Source: Shewanella psychropiezotolerans (GTDB lineage: Bacteria > Pseudomonadota > Gammaproteobacteria > Enterobacterales > Shewanellaceae). From it: a stretch of DNA of 64,000 nt. The stretch covers positions 4,828,001 through 4,892,000 of the forward strand of contig NZ_CP041614.1 in the NCBI RefSeq assembly GCF_007197555.1, read 5' to 3'. Below, piece after piece: positions 27,782 through 37,298 of this stretch (position 1 is its first letter; each line of letters starts with the position of its first letter). A program made the position numbers and the translations under genes. The notes under the pieces were generated by a model, which was not told the origin of the DNA, did not search any database, and saw nothing but the letters and a program-made list of their open reading frames with translations.

Positions 27782-28618
27782 CTATTCGAGTAATTCCACT
27801 TTAGGCGCATCGATGAGTGGGTATTTTTCCAACTCAGGAACTGCGATTCTTAATTTTTGCTCAAGGGCTATCAAGTTTTGGAAGTTATCACACATCTTAT
27901 CCGCTCTCACCTCAAGATCTTGTGCTTGAGCTTCCATCTGCAGCTCTATGTCTTGGCCAACATTTTCCATTTTTTGGCCAAAAGCTTCCATTTTCTGTTC
28001 AAATGAATCGCCGTCACCGGAAAGCATCTCGCTGCCTAAATTGATCATCATGGTGCCGATGGAGTTTTTGACTAATTGCTCAACTTCTTGCTCAAACTCT
28101 TCACCAAAAGTCTCTTCTAAAGAAGATTGAGTCGACCCCAGGTAGAACTTATCGCCATTTTGATAGGCAACCTTCTCGATTCTCTGCTCTAGTCCATCCA
28201 TCATCTCATCGAGTTTAGCACCCGCGGCATCACCCAGTAGTGGGGTTAATGCCATACTCGCCGCAGTCGATGCGATACCCACCGCGTCATGAACCAGGGC
28301 TATAACTTCCGGAACCTGAGTCGACACTTGGTCTGAATACTGGGTCAAGAGTTGCTGCTGTCTGGCATTCAATGTCACCTGCTTGCCTTCAACATATAGC
28401 TTACCCATCTCGATGCGATACACTTCTTTGCCTTCATCACTTATCGCCAGTAGCTTAGGTTCTACTGTGATGTCATAGTTGAGTGTAACCTCGCACTGAT
28501 GATTATCACTCGAGTATGAAGCCGATGAATGATCTTCGTGAGCAGATGCAGAGGTAATCGTTCCACTAGCAAATAAGACCGCGCTGATCCCAATAGAAGT
28601 CGCTAATTTTCTCATCAA
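27782..28618 (-). CDS. yggN: DUF2884 exported protein YggN
   Basis: A 278-residue protein with a signal peptide ending near SASA. A His/Ser-rich start (HEDHSSASYSSDNHQ) is followed by CEVTLNYDITVEPKLL and the family core LNARQQQLLTQYSDQVSTQV. The C-terminal half is a long acidic coiled-coil-like helix (FEQKMEAFGQKMENVGQDIE). Function is unknown. It clusters with glsB, yggL, trmB, mutY and yggX, the conserved yggN-side neighbourhood also found in E. coli. Confidence 0.85.
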   Translation of the reverse strand: MMRKLATSIGISAVLFASGTITSASAHEDHSSASYSSDNHQCEVTLNYDITVEPKLLAISDEGKEVYRIEMGKLYVEGKQVTLNARQQQLLTQYSDQVSTQVPEVIALVHDAVGIASTAASMALTPLLGDAAGAKLDEMMDGLEQRIEKVAYQNGDKFYLGSTQSSLEETFGEEFEQEVEQLVKNSIGTMMINLGSEMLSGDGDSFEQKMEAFGQKMENVGQDIELQMEAQAQDLEVRADKMCDNFQNLIALEQKLRIAVPELEKYPLIDAPKVELLE

Positions 28619-28882
28619 ATTTATCCTTAATTTAAATGTTCTTTCGACAATCGCTGAATACTCTTTGCTATTTATTTTCTAACATCGGCGATGACTCTCA
28701 TACCAAACAATAAAGCACAAGCCGTGCCAAAACACCTAATTGATTGATAAATATTGAATTAATGTTTAAGTAAGGAAATGTATTAGCAGAAGTTTAGTGA
28801 ATCAAACCAGTAGTTGGTCAATTCACTAAATTAAATTTATAGTAAATGGATTTAGGACAAGATGAGAAATTGAAAACTAGCC

Positions 28883-29809
28883 TTAGAAAATAGAACGCCC
28901 CAGCCTTTGACACAAATCTTCGAGCGCGGCGGTACCTGCCAGAGAGTTACCATTGCGATCTAATTCGGGAGACCAAACACACACGGCCATATCACCAGGG
29001 ATAACGGCAATGATCCCGCCACCAACTCCACTCTTACCCGGCATACCCACTCGATAGGCAAATTCACCGGCACCATCGTATAGGCCTGAAGTGGCTAATA
29101 ATGCATTCATCTGCCGGGTCTGTACCGGAGAAAGCAATTGAGAACCATCTAAACATGTGCCCTTGTTGGCCAGATACAAGATGGCTTTTGACAGGTCGGC
29201 ACAGTTCATTCGTATGGAACAATAGTGAAAATAGCTTTGAAGCACCGTATCCACATCGTTGTTAAAGTTACCAAAGGACTTCATCAAGTAAGCAATAGCC
29301 GCATTTCTGGCGCTGTGTTCAAACTCTGAAGCAGCCACAATTTTATCTGAAACAAGCGATGGATTAGCACTCAGGCCACGAATGAGTTCAAGCATCCTGT
29401 GCTTAGGTGCCCCTAATCGCGCTTGTAACAGGTCCGCAATGACAAGAGCGCCTGCATTGATAAATGGATTTCTGGGGAGACCATGCTCTAATTCAACCTG
29501 AACCAGGGAGTTAAATGACTGCCCCGAAGGTTCTTTACCGACGCGAGACCAGATCTCATGCTCTTCATAGAGAGTTAACGCCAATGTCAGGCTAAATACT
29601 TTGGAGATACTTTGAATAGAAAAAGGTTCCAGATAATCTCCGGCACCTATCGTTGTACCATCGACACTGGTAACAGCGATGCCAATTTTATTAGGATCAA
29701 CTCCTGCCAAAGCAGGAATATAGTCAGCCACTTTACCTTGGCCTAACAGGGGCCGAACTTTATCGACCACCTGCTCGAGTAGTGCAAGTTCGGGCACTAA
29801 CTCCACCAA
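28883..29809 (-). CDS. glsB: Glutaminase
   Basis: A 308-residue serine-dependent glutaminase that converts L-glutamine to glutamate and ammonia. It has a beta-lactamase-like fold. The catalytic Ser-x-x-Lys is in [12 protein letters not shown]. Other blocks are [35 protein letters not shown] and [18 protein letters not shown]. The start overlaps the stop of yggL by 13 bases, implying translational coupling. Confidence 0.96.
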   Translation of the reverse strand: MVELVPELALLEQVVDKVRPLLGQGKVADYIPALAGVDPNKIGIAVTSVDGTTIGAGDYLEPFSIQSISKVFSLTLALTLYEEHEIWSRVGKEPSGQSFNSLVQVELEHGLPRNPFINAGALVIADLLQARLGAPKHRMLELIRGLSANPSLVSDKIVAASEFEHSARNAAIAYLMKSFGNFNNDVDTVLQSYFHYCSIRMNCADLSKAILYLANKGTCLDGSQLLSPVQTRQMNALLATSGLYDGAGEFAYRVGMPGKSGVGGGIIAVIPGDMAVCVWSPELDRNGNSLAGTAALEDLCQRLGRSIF

Positions 29810-30132
29810 ATATCGTACAGCTCGCTAACGACAACGTCTGATGCCGTTTGTCCCTTCCAGAACTCAGTGACGGCAGTACGATCTTCTTCGCTGCACTTAC
29901 CAATGGATTGAGTGGCTATGATACCTTCCCACTGCTTATGACCACCGCCGTGGAAGCCTAGTTGACGGGGCTCTATCACCTGTTCGATAAACTGGTCCAC
30001 GATAGTATCAATTTGTTCTTCAGATACAGACTCATCGAAAGTCCAGTTAACATCGAAACCAAACTCTTGAAATTCATCTACACGTAATTTTTTTCGTAAA
30101 CGACGACTGCGTGTTGCCATGGTAATTCTCAC
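29797..30132 (-). CDS. yggL: YggL (DUF469/50S ribosome-associated) protein
   Basis: A 111-residue acidic cytoplasmic protein. It begins with [19 protein letters not shown] and has the family block [20 protein letters not shown]. YggL has been reported as a ribosome-associated factor. It is translationally coupled to glsB and lies 71 bases from trmB. Confidence 0.9.
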   Translation of the reverse strand: MRITMATRSRRLRKKLRVDEFQEFGFDVNWTFDESVSEEQIDTIVDQFIEQVIEPRQLGFHGGGHKQWEGIIATQSIGKCSEEDRTAVTEFWKGQTASDVVVSELYDIWWS

Positions 30133-30203
30133 CTTATTTAAATAACCTAAAAAAATAATTTTATTTGCAAGTATTGATTCGATTCAATTAATACTCATCA
30201 AAT

Positions 30204-30920
30204 TTAATCAATACGCTCGAACATGATATCCCAGACACCATGGCCTAACCTGTGACCTCTGGCTTCAAACTTAGTCAGAGGACGATGCTCTGGACGCTGA
30301 ACCACGTCACCTGTAGTCGATTGGTTTTGATAACCTTCAGCTGCGCCCATAACCTCGAGCATATGCTCGCTATAGTTTTCCCAATCAGTTGCCAGATGAA
30401 AAACGCCACCAATTTTTAACGTGCGACGGATCAGCTGCGCAAACTCAGTTTGTACGATACGACGTTTATGATGACGCTTCTTATGCCAAGGATCGGGGAA
30501 GAAAAGCTGCACTCGTGCCAGAGAGCCGGCAACAATACTGTTTTCTAATACTTCGACAGCGTCATGATGGAATACGCGTAGATTAGTCACACCTGCTTGT
30601 GCTGCATCGGATAAACAAGCGCCCACTCCGGGTTTATGAACTTCTATGCCGATGAAATTGAGCTCCGGTGAGGCTTTAGCCATCTCAACAAGAGAGGCGC
30701 CCATGCCAAAACCTATCTCGAGTACGGTATCAGCCTCTCGGCCAAATATCTGAACCAGATCCAGAGGCTCTGGCGAGTAATCTAGCCCCATTAATGGCCA
30801 TTGCTGTTCCATCGCGGCAGCCTGACCTTTAGTCAATCGGCCTTCTCTTAATACAAAGCTTCTTACTTTGCGAAGGTACTTACCTTCTTCATTAAATTCC
30901 GCGGTTGTCACGTCGCTCAT
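30204..30920 (-). CDS. trmB: tRNA (guanine-N7-)-methyltransferase TrmB
   Basis: Methylates G46 of tRNA using S-adenosylmethionine. The 238-residue protein has the SAM motif [16 protein letters not shown], the family signature [15 protein letters not shown], and [13 protein letters not shown]. It heads the trmB-yggL-glsB run and is divergent from mutY-yggX, the standard arrangement. The 289 bases between trmB and mutY hold no gene. Confidence 0.97.
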   Translation of the reverse strand: MSDVTTAEFNEEGKYLRKVRSFVLREGRLTKGQAAAMEQQWPLMGLDYSPEPLDLVQIFGREADTVLEIGFGMGASLVEMAKASPELNFIGIEVHKPGVGACLSDAAQAGVTNLRVFHHDAVEVLENSIVAGSLARVQLFFPDPWHKKRHHKRRIVQTEFAQLIRRTLKIGGVFHLATDWENYSEHMLEVMGAAEGYQNQSTTGDVVQRPEHRPLTKFEARGHRLGHGVWDIMFERID

Positions 30921-31209
30921 TTTCGCCCTCTGTCTGGCAGGATTAATAAGAAAAGAAAGGCATTATCCAAAGATTGTAAGTCAGTGCAAGCCTTAGTTAC
31001 TCTTAATCGGATTAACAATAATTCGGCAAAGTATACCAAGATTCTCAAATGCTGTGAATTTACTCCATTTGAGCTTAGCTAAATGAGTGGCCAAATCACC
31101 AATACTCGGCAAACTCGACTTGTTAAAAGACGCCTTGCTAGATAGACTGCCTGCATAAAAATCATGTTTCAAACTTCTCTTTTCTTATTTTGATCTCTAA
31201 TAAAAAGCA

Positions 31210-32304
31210 ATGACCACTATGTCTTCTGTCGCCATCAGCAATGCCAGTCACGCCTCTTTTTCTTCCCGTATCATTACTTGGTATGAAAAATGTGGTCGTA
31301 AACACCTTCCATGGCAACAAGACAAGACGCCCTACAAGGTCTGGGTGTCGGAAATCATGCTACAGCAGACCCAAGTCAGTACTGTAATCCCCTACTATCT
31401 TAAGTTTATGGAACGCTTTCCCACCATAGACTCACTGGCCGATGCGCCTCAAGATGAAGTGCTGCACTACTGGACAGGCCTCGGCTACTATGCGCGAGCA
31501 CGTAACTTACATAAGTCGGCTCAACTCATTCGTGATGAGCATGGTTCACAATTTCCCAGAGATTTTGAAGATGTCCTGTCGCTGCCTGGCATAGGTCGCT
31601 CTACTGCAGGCGCCGTGTTATCCCTAGCTCTTGCACAGCACCATGCCATCTTAGATGGTAACGTGAAAAGAGTCTTAGCACGTCATGGAGCCATCGATGG
31701 CTGGCCCGGAAAGAAACAAGTCGAAAACAAACTTTGGGATCTGACTGAAAAACTGACCCCGGATTTAGATGTTCAAAAATATAATCAAGCTATGATGGAT
31801 ATTGGCGCATCAATCTGTTCTCGCTCAAGGCCTGTTTGTAGTGACTGCCCTGTGGCTATCGATTGCCTGGCTCAGCTCACTGGTCGACAATCAGACTATC
31901 CGGGGAAGAAACCTAAAAAGGTGATACCGGAAAAAAATGCCTACATGTTGGTGCTAGCTAAGGGCGATGAAGTCATCTTAGAAAAAAGGCCACCAGCTGG
32001 GATATGGGGAGGACTATGGTGCTTCCCACAGTTTTCTACACGAGAAGAACTTGATGACTACTTGATAACAAAAGGCTTAACTGTTTCCGAAGAGGAAGTA
32101 TTACCCGGATTTAGACATACTTTCAGTCATTTCCATCTAGATATCAGCCCTATACTGGTCTCAGCCGAAGGCTTTAGCGATAACCAGATCATGGAAGATA
32201 AGCCTTCACTCTGGTATAACTTACCCCATCCCCCAAAAGTTGGTTTAGCTGCGGCGACTGAACGTATTCTCGCCAGCTTAAATTCTGTATTAATTAAGGA
32301 GTAA
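31210..32304 (+). CDS. mutY: A/G-specific adenine glycosylase MutY
   Basis: Removes adenine mispaired with 8-oxoguanine. The 364-residue protein has the helix-hairpin-helix glycosylase core ([36 protein letters not shown]), with the catalytic Asp in [17 protein letters not shown]. An iron-sulfur cluster loop C-x6-C-x2-C-x5-C ([17 protein letters not shown]) is intact. The C-terminal NUDT1-like domain follows ([19 protein letters not shown]). The initiating Met could also be the one four codons in (MSSVAIS). The next gene starts two bases after the stop. Confidence 0.97.
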   Translation: MTTMSSVAISNASHASFSSRIITWYEKCGRKHLPWQQDKTPYKVWVSEIMLQQTQVSTVIPYYLKFMERFPTIDSLADAPQDEVLHYWTGLGYYARARNLHKSAQLIRDEHGSQFPRDFEDVLSLPGIGRSTAGAVLSLALAQHHAILDGNVKRVLARHGAIDGWPGKKQVENKLWDLTEKLTPDLDVQKYNQAMMDIGASICSRSRPVCSDCPVAIDCLAQLTGRQSDYPGKKPKKVIPEKNAYMLVLAKGDEVILEKRPPAGIWGGLWCFPQFSTREELDDYLITKGLTVSEEEVLPGFRHTFSHFHLDISPILVSAEGFSDNQIMEDKPSLWYNLPHPPKVGLAAATERILASLNSVLIKE

Positions 32305-32306
32305 TC

Positions 32307-32585
32307 ATGGCTCGCACCGTTAACTGCGTCTATCTGAAAAAAGAATCGGAAGGCCTTGGATTTCAGCTATACCCAGGTGAGCTTGGTAAGCGTATTTTCG
32401 ATAATGTCAGCAAAGAAGCATGGACACTGTGGCAATCAAAGCAGACCATGCTGATCAATGAAAAGAAATTGAACATGATGAATGTTGACGACCGTAAGTT
32501 TCTTGAAGAGCAGATGATCAACTTCTTGTTTGAAGGTAAAGCCGTAGAGATTGAAGGTTACGTACCTGAAAAAGACGACGAATAA
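32307..32585 (+). CDS. yggX: YggX, Fe(2+)-trafficking/oxidative damage protection protein
   Basis: A 92-residue protein beginning [20 protein letters not shown], with the single conserved cysteine in NCVYL and the typical [18 protein letters not shown] block. It protects Fe-S enzymes from oxidative damage and is linked to iron trafficking. The two-base gap after mutY indicates an operon, which is sensible because MutY carries an Fe-S cluster. Confidence 0.97.
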   Translation: MARTVNCVYLKKESEGLGFQLYPGELGKRIFDNVSKEAWTLWQSKQTMLINEKKLNMMNVDDRKFLEEQMINFLFEGKAVEIEGYVPEKDDE

Positions 32586-32591
32586 ACACCG

Positions 32592-32615
32592 AAAAAGCGC
32601 CGTAAGGCGCTTTTT
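32592..32615. terminator. Terminator after yggX
   Basis: AAAAAGCGCC pairs with GGCGCTTTTT around GTAA. It is bidirectional and also serves yceI. Confidence 0.9.
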
Positions 32616-32638
32616 GTTTACCGATGTTCAAAGAGCGA

Positions 32639-33229
32639 TTACAGCCTGATACCTTCTACGACAATAGCGAGCTGAACATGGGATGATGCTGGACCCAAGT
32701 CCATCTTTATATTGTAATCTTTCAAAGCAAACTCAGTGGTACCAGTAAAACCGGCACGATAGCCGCCCCAAGGATCTTGCCCTTCACCGATGGCTTTTGC
32801 TTGTATCGTAATAGGCTTAGTCACACCGTTGAGAGTAAAATCACCGTTAAGCAAGAAATTCCCCTCGCCCTTATCAACAATTGAGCTCGACTTAAAGCTT
32901 GCCTCCGGGAACTTGGCGGTATTTAAGAAATCAGGGCTACGCAAGTGCTTGTCTCGCTCGGCATGATTAGAATCTAGACTGGCAGTCTTAATCGTCACAT
33001 TCACATGACCATCAGCTAATTTTTTGCCATCAAAACTGAAATCGCCCTCAAAGTCATTGAAACGCCCCACCACGAAGCTATAACCAAGGTGACTCACCTT
33101 AAAGTCTATTGAAGCATGTGCCCCCTTAGTGTCGATGACGTAATCGGTGGCCGATACAGCACCACTCAAGAGTAAAGAACCTGCCAATGCCGTGGTTAAA
33201 ATCGCTCTTGATAATATTGTCTTTTTCAT
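32639..33229 (-). CDS. YceI family periplasmic lipocalin-like protein
   Basis: A 196-residue protein with a signal peptide ending SGAVSA. The YceI beta-barrel has [35 protein letters not shown], and [21 protein letters not shown] near the middle. YceI proteins bind polyisoprenoid lipids such as ubiquinone. The upstream gene is a cytochrome b561, a frequent partner, which suggests a quinone-related function. Confidence 0.93.
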   Translation of the reverse strand: MKKTILSRAILTTALAGSLLLSGAVSATDYVIDTKGAHASIDFKVSHLGYSFVVGRFNDFEGDFSFDGKKLADGHVNVTIKTASLDSNHAERDKHLRSPDFLNTAKFPEASFKSSSIVDKGEGNFLLNGDFTLNGVTKPITIQAKAIGEGQDPWGGYRAGFTGTTEFALKDYNIKMDLGPASSHVQLAIVVEGIRL

Positions 33230-33332
33230 AAATCTATCTTCCTTTTATCTGTTTCTGATTTTCTATTTCTAATCTTTTGTTTATTAAGATTGTGTTTGTA
33301 ATTTTCTATTTAAATAATCTGTTTATCAGCTT

Positions 33333-33881
33333 CTATTTTAAAACCGTGATCATTCTTACCAGTGTTGAATCTTTATCAAAAAAGTGGTGTTTAAATGCAC
33401 CTAACATATGTATGACAACAAGTCCGATCAAACTGTATGCGGCAAACTGATGAACTAAACCGGCAATATCGGCCTGGCTATCGAACAACTCACCGACTCC
33501 TGGAACTTCAAACAGATTGAAAACGGCGATCCCTCGTCCGTCAGCTGTAGAGATCAGATATCCACTACACATGATTAAAAGCAATAACAAATAGATAGCT
33601 CCATGGGCCAGATGCCCGGCTTTAACTTCCCAACTTTTATGTTCCGTTAATGGTGCTGGCTTAGGATTAGCAAACTTCCAGGCAATTCTTACCATAGTTA
33701 ATACAAACAAGACTATGCCGACACTTTTATGTAGATCGGGCGCTGTCTTATACCAGCTACTGTAATAGGTTAATTCAACCATCCATACCCCGGCAGCAAA
33801 CAGGCCTATAACAGCCATTGCCGATATCCAATGAACCAATATCGCTATGACCCCATAGGATTTTTCTGTATTACGAAACAT
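33333..33881 (-). CDS. Cytochrome b561
   Basis: A 182-residue inner-membrane di-heme protein with four helices. Expected heme-binding histidines appear in ILVHWISAMAVIGLFAAG, DLHKSVGIVLF, GHLAHGAIYLLLL and IGLVVIHMLGAFKHH. It probably transfers electrons between quinol and periplasmic acceptors, or scavenges superoxide, as reported for E. coli CybB. It is in tandem with yceI. Confidence 0.94.
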   Translation of the reverse strand: MFRNTEKSYGVIAILVHWISAMAVIGLFAAGVWMVELTYYSSWYKTAPDLHKSVGIVLFVLTMVRIAWKFANPKPAPLTEHKSWEVKAGHLAHGAIYLLLLLIMCSGYLISTADGRGIAVFNLFEVPGVGELFDSQADIAGLVHQFAAYSLIGLVVIHMLGAFKHHFFDKDSTLVRMITVLK

Positions 33882-34042
33882 GACAGACCTTATAATTAAC
33901 TGCTGATTAACTTATGACTCACATAATACGTTCTATTTTTAAAACTAAAACCTCTAAAAATCGACTCTACACTCCTACTTTTTAGAAGCTTGTATCTATT
34001 TTGTTCTTTATTAAGTCATTTAAACCTTATAGAGGCCAATCA

Positions 34043-34061
34043 ATAATGGTAATCATTTGTA
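34043..34061. promoter_or_regulatory. Candidate Fur box
   Basis: ATAATGGTAATCATTTGTA contains AATGGTAATCATT, 12 of 13 matches to the centre of the Fur consensus. It lies about 160 bases upstream of cytochrome b561, which is farther than usual. The surrounding 33882-34218 stretch holds no gene. Confidence 0.4.
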
Positions 34062-34218
34062 AATGAATCTTATTTTAGGGGGTAAGGGAGTGTTCTGCAG
34101 GGCTTTAGGGAAATTTTAGAGCGTGAAATAGAATAGAAGTAGGAACTGCAGTGTGGAGAAATACCGGCCTAGTTTGCACACTAACTAACCGAACGGTAGG
34201 TTTATGACAAAATAGCAC

Positions 34219-34247
34219 TTGCAGGTAGAAAGGCTGCGCTATAAGAT
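34219..34247 (+). promoter_or_regulatory. Candidate promoter of the first tRNA pair
   Basis: TTGCAG, a 17-base spacer, then TAAGAT, followed by a GC-rich discriminator (ACGCCCAC). This is the type seen at stringently controlled stable-RNA promoters. It is related in arrangement to the promoter of the second pair. Confidence 0.5.
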
Positions 34248-34338
34248 ACGCCCACTTCAAGCGAACTAGGTATAACAGCCTTATTTAGACTCATGTTTAA
34301 AAGCCATTTGAAGTAGATGACTAACACTTAGTTTAGTT

Positions 34339-34414
34339 GCCCGAATAGCTCAGTCGGTAGAGCAGAGGATTGAAAATCCTCGTGTCCCTGGTTCGATTCC
34401 GGGTTCGGGCACCA
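34339..34414 (+). tRNA. tRNA-Phe (GAA), copy 1
   Basis: 76 bases with a full cloverleaf. The acceptor GCCCGAA pairs with TTCGGGC and CCA is encoded. The anticodon loop TTGAAAA gives anticodon GAA. The T arm is GGTTCGATTCC. It is identical to the copy at 34949-35024. Confidence 0.97.
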
Positions 34415-34421
34415 ACATTTA

Positions 34422-34497
<76 letters not shown>

Positions 34498-34503
34498 TAT
34501 AAT

Positions 34504-34535
34504 AAAAAAGCCTCGACATTGTTCGGGGCTTTTTT
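34504..34535 (+). terminator. Terminator of tRNA pair 1
   Basis: AAAAAAGCCTCGA pairs with TTCGGGGCTTTTTT (one G-T pair) and a T tract follows. Near-identical copies occur after tRNA pair 2 (about 35142-35174) and after the partial copy (35259-35292). Confidence 0.85.
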
Positions 34536-34564
34536 ATGTCTAAAATATATTAGTTAATGAACAA

Positions 34565-34625
34565 GCCAGCATAGCTCAGTTGGTAACGCAACTAACTGAC
34601 TCATTCTAAGAGCTGCAGTCCCTTC
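34565..34625 (+). pseudogene. Degenerate tRNA-Thr, 5' half
   Basis: GCCAGCATAGCTCAGTTGGT matches tRNA-Thr with one change. The D loop then carries an extra base, and the anticodon region is replaced by unrelated sequence (ACTCATTCTAAGAGCTG) before CAGTCCC. No 3' half or acceptor partner follows. Just downstream (34664-34700) TTCGCTACA is repeated three times. Confidence 0.75.
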
Positions 34626-34827
34626 CGTTAGCATCCGTTAGCTTTAGTTAACAAAGAGTCCCCTTCGCTACATTTCGCTACATTTCGCTACATTCGGTAA
34701 CTAAGGCTTGAATGATCTTTTTAGCGCTCTCAGGAGAAGAACATCGCTTTATTCAGGCTAGGTCGCAGGCCTCACAAGATTGACTGTATAGTTTTTGACA
34801 GCTTAAGCTCGTTTGACAAGAAACTGC

Positions 34828-34856
34828 TTGCACAGCTAATAACATCGCTATATTAT
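34828..34856 (+). promoter_or_regulatory. Promoter of the second tRNA pair
   Basis: TTGCAC, a 17-base spacer and TATTAT, followed by a GC-rich ACGCGC discriminator. This is a near-consensus sigma-70 stable-RNA promoter about 90 bases before the second tRNA-Phe. Confidence 0.65.
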
Positions 34857-34948
34857 ACGCGCACTCCAAACGAGACAGGACTAAAACTCCTCATTAAAGC
34901 CTTGGTTTAAAACTCATTTGAAGTAGATGACTAACACTTAGTTTAGTT

Positions 34949-35024
34949 GCCCGAATAGCTCAGTCGGTAGAGCAGAGGATTGAAAATCCTCGTGTCCCTG
35001 GTTCGATTCCGGGTTCGGGCACCA
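34949..35024 (+). tRNA. tRNA-Phe (GAA), copy 2
   Basis: Identical to copy 1. The roughly 35 bases immediately upstream (CATTTGAAGTAGATGACTAA and on) are also identical between the copies, which shows a tandem duplication of the whole transcription unit. Confidence 0.97.
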
Positions 35025-35060
35025 TCATTATATTAATAGTCCATGACTGTTAAAGCATAA

Positions 35061-35136
<76 letters not shown>

Positions 35137-35203
35137 TACAATAAAAAAGCCTCGACATTGTTCGGGGCTTTTTTATGTCTAAATTTTATGACTCTGTCGG
35201 ATG

Positions 35204-35252
35204 AATCAGTAGGTTACTTCCACCGGAGCTTCGACTCTTGGTGCCGGCACCA
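35204..35252 (+). pseudogene. tRNA-Thr 3' fragment
   Basis: AATCAGTAGG, then altered sequence, then TCGACTCTTGGTGCCGGCAC and CA: the 3' half of tRNA-Thr including T arm and CCA. It is followed by a copy of the tRNA terminator at 35259-35292. It lacks the 5' half. Confidence 0.85.
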
Positions 35253-35320
35253 TATAATAAGAAAGCCTCGACATTGTTCGGGGCTTTTTTGTGTCTGAAA
35301 TTCCCCTGGTAAAAGCTCAA

Positions 35321-35420
35321 GCCGGCATAGCTTAGTTGGTAGAGCAACTGACTTACTCTTTACACGAGCAGCAGTAGGTCCCTCTATCTTACAAAAAGCC
35401 GACTCTTGGTGCCGGCACCA
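35321..35420 (+). pseudogene. tRNA-Thr copy with replaced anticodon loop and T-arm insertion
   Basis: Both acceptor strands and CCA are intact, but the gene is 100 bases instead of 76. After CAACTGACTT the native GTAAT is replaced by ACTCTTTACACGAGCAG (+12). A second 12-base net insertion interrupts the T arm (TCTATCTTACAAAAAGC). No Thr anticodon remains. A different short terminator (CCACTC TTT GAGTGG plus T run) follows at about 35431-35451. Confidence 0.88.
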
Positions 35421-35494
35421 TATACGACGAATCCACTCTTTGAGTGGCTTTTTTATGCCTAGAAATTATCTTCTCGAAACGAATTACAGCTCAG

Positions 35495-35580
35495 GCCAGC
35501 ATAGCTCAGTTGGTAGGGTAACTAACTTACGCGCTAAATCTCAGCAATATACGCGCAGCAGTAGGTTCCTGACTCTACTG
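35495..35580 (+). pseudogene. Degenerate tRNA-Thr copy
   Basis: GCCAGCATAGCTCAGTTGGT resembles the 5' part of tRNA-Thr. The anticodon arm is expanded by an unrelated insert ending in GCAGCAGTAGGTTCC. The acceptor 3' strand is lost. It is the last recognisable unit of the array; the remaining bases to 35714 hold nothing clear. Confidence 0.75.
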
Positions 35581-35714
35581 AGAGTCCATGCTTAGCTTTC
35601 TATCTAATATTCCCCTGCTCTTATCCTGGTGCCTTATCCCTAAAGCCTAGATACTCTATACAAGCTACATACAGCCATATAACTCGATAGCTGCATATGA
35701 ATATGCCGGGCACA

Positions 35715-35740
35715 AAAAAGGAGCCTTAAGGCTCCTTTTG
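35715..35740 (-). terminator. Terminator after nagP
   Basis: AAAAAGGAGCC pairs with GGCTCCTTTTT around TTAA, 24 bases past the nagP stop on the minus strand. Confidence 0.88.
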
Positions 35741-35763
35741 GGGATGTGAAAAGCAAATAACAA

Positions 35764-37071
35764 TTACTTCCAGCTTTTCATCTTATGGCCTTTCACCGCA
35801 TAGAAAAGGATAAACAGGTAACAAGGGAACATCACCATATAGCCACCTTGAATACCTAAGGGTGTAGCCGAGCTGGTTAAGCCCCAAAACAGTGGCCCGA
35901 ATGCGCCACCAGCAATACCCATGACTAGAAGTGCTGAACCAGTACTTGTGAGCTTGCCCATACCTGAGAGTGCTAACGGCCATACAGCAGGCCATACTAT
36001 GGCATTGGCGAGTCCAAGTAGAGCAATCATCAATAAGGTATCGGGTAGCTGAGCGCCACCAAAGGGTACTAATACTGCGTTTGCAATGGCATAAGACTCA
36101 TTGTCACCAAACAAGATCCCTAGCGTCAGCACCATGCCTAAAATAGCTGAAACCATTAACGCCTTCGGCTGAGAGATAAAGCGAGGAATGGTTAAGATGC
36201 CGATGATATAACCGACAACCATACAGATCATGGTATATGAGGTCATTACACCATAGCTTTCAATGCCAAGTGATAGTGCAAATATGCCAATAGTGTCACC
36301 AGCTATCACCTCCACAGCAACGTAAAAGAAGAGTGCTACAACACCTAATGCTAAATTGGGATGAGATAAGGCTTCTCTCGTATGGCCTTTACCGCTGGCT
36401 TCCACATCATCTTCTTCATTTTCCAGTTCAGGGAGAGATGACTTCTTAACTAAAATGGCTAATAAACCAATGAATACGGCCATACCTAGATAAGGAAATA
36501 CCAAGCTATTGGCCATCTCATCGATATGTGCAGGAGTGAGCTCCATCCCCACTCGGTCTCTGAAGCTATCAAGAATAAGGGCACTGAAGACTAATGGTGC
36601 GATAACGCCGGCGCCTTTGTTCAATATTCCCATCACACTGACTCGCGCTGCGGCCGACTCCTCTGGACCGAGGCGGACAACATAAGGGTTAACTGCGGTT
36701 TGAAGCAAAGTTTGCCCCGCTCCCATGACAAGCTGGGCAAATAAGAACAAGCCAAAGATTTGCGTCTTAGCCGCAGGAATAAATAGCAGGCCAGCAATCA
36801 TCATGATCCCCATGCCTAACGCCATTCCGGTTTTATATCCGACCTTTCTTATCAGCCAAGCCGAAGGTAAGGCTGTAAAAGTCACCGCGATATAAAATGA
36901 GAAGAGGATAAGAGACGCTTGAAGGGGGGTTAACTGAAGGATCTGCTTCAGATAAGGCATCAATGAACCATTGAGCCAGGTCGCGAAACCTAAAATAAAA
37001 AATAGCCCGGCGACAATTGCCATCGGAATAAAATTACTACGTTTATTTTCACTATTTACTGTCATTTCCAT
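35764..37071 (-). CDS. nagP: N-acetylglucosamine MFS transporter NagP
   Basis: A 435-residue, 12-helix major facilitator of the FGHS/FucP-like type. It begins FIPMAIVAGLFFILGFATWL and contains LVMGAGQTLLQTAVNPYVVR, both typical of Shewanella and Xanthomonas NagP. It imports GlcNAc across the inner membrane without phosphorylation, so a separate kinase is needed, and NagK is encoded in the same locus. A NagR-type operator lies about 150 bases upstream, giving it its own regulated promoter. A G6 run at 36924-36929 is in frame. Confidence 0.92.
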   Translation of the reverse strand: MEMTVNSENKRSNFIPMAIVAGLFFILGFATWLNGSLMPYLKQILQLTPLQASLILFSFYIAVTFTALPSAWLIRKVGYKTGMALGMGIMMIAGLLFIPAAKTQIFGLFLFAQLVMGAGQTLLQTAVNPYVVRLGPEESAAARVSVMGILNKGAGVIAPLVFSALILDSFRDRVGMELTPAHIDEMANSLVFPYLGMAVFIGLLAILVKKSSLPELENEEDDVEASGKGHTREALSHPNLALGVVALFFYVAVEVIAGDTIGIFALSLGIESYGVMTSYTMICMVVGYIIGILTIPRFISQPKALMVSAILGMVLTLGILFGDNESYAIANAVLVPFGGAQLPDTLLMIALLGLANAIVWPAVWPLALSGMGKLTSTGSALLVMGIAGGAFGPLFWGLTSSATPLGIQGGYMVMFPCYLFILFYAVKGHKMKSWK

Positions 37072-37214
37072 AAGCCTGCTTCTTATAATTTTATTTTAGA
37101 TATCAGGTACAGCTGATATCACTTCTTATTAATACACTAGATTTACAGTCAAAAGTCACCTATCAAATAGATAGAATAGACTTTGTTTCATCGATGTTAA
37201 AACAGAACAACCAA

Positions 37215-37232
37215 AAAGACAACGCTGTCATT
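37215..37232. promoter_or_regulatory. NagR operator upstream of nagP
   Basis: AAAGACAACGCTGTCATT is one of five copies in this window of the palindrome AATGACARCGYTGTCATT, in the nagX-nagP intergenic region. Confidence 0.85.
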
Positions 37233-37298
37233 ACCTTTTGTTCAAAACCTGTTGACGCCAATTTCAGGCTAAAACCATCGAATCATATTGGTTAAAAT

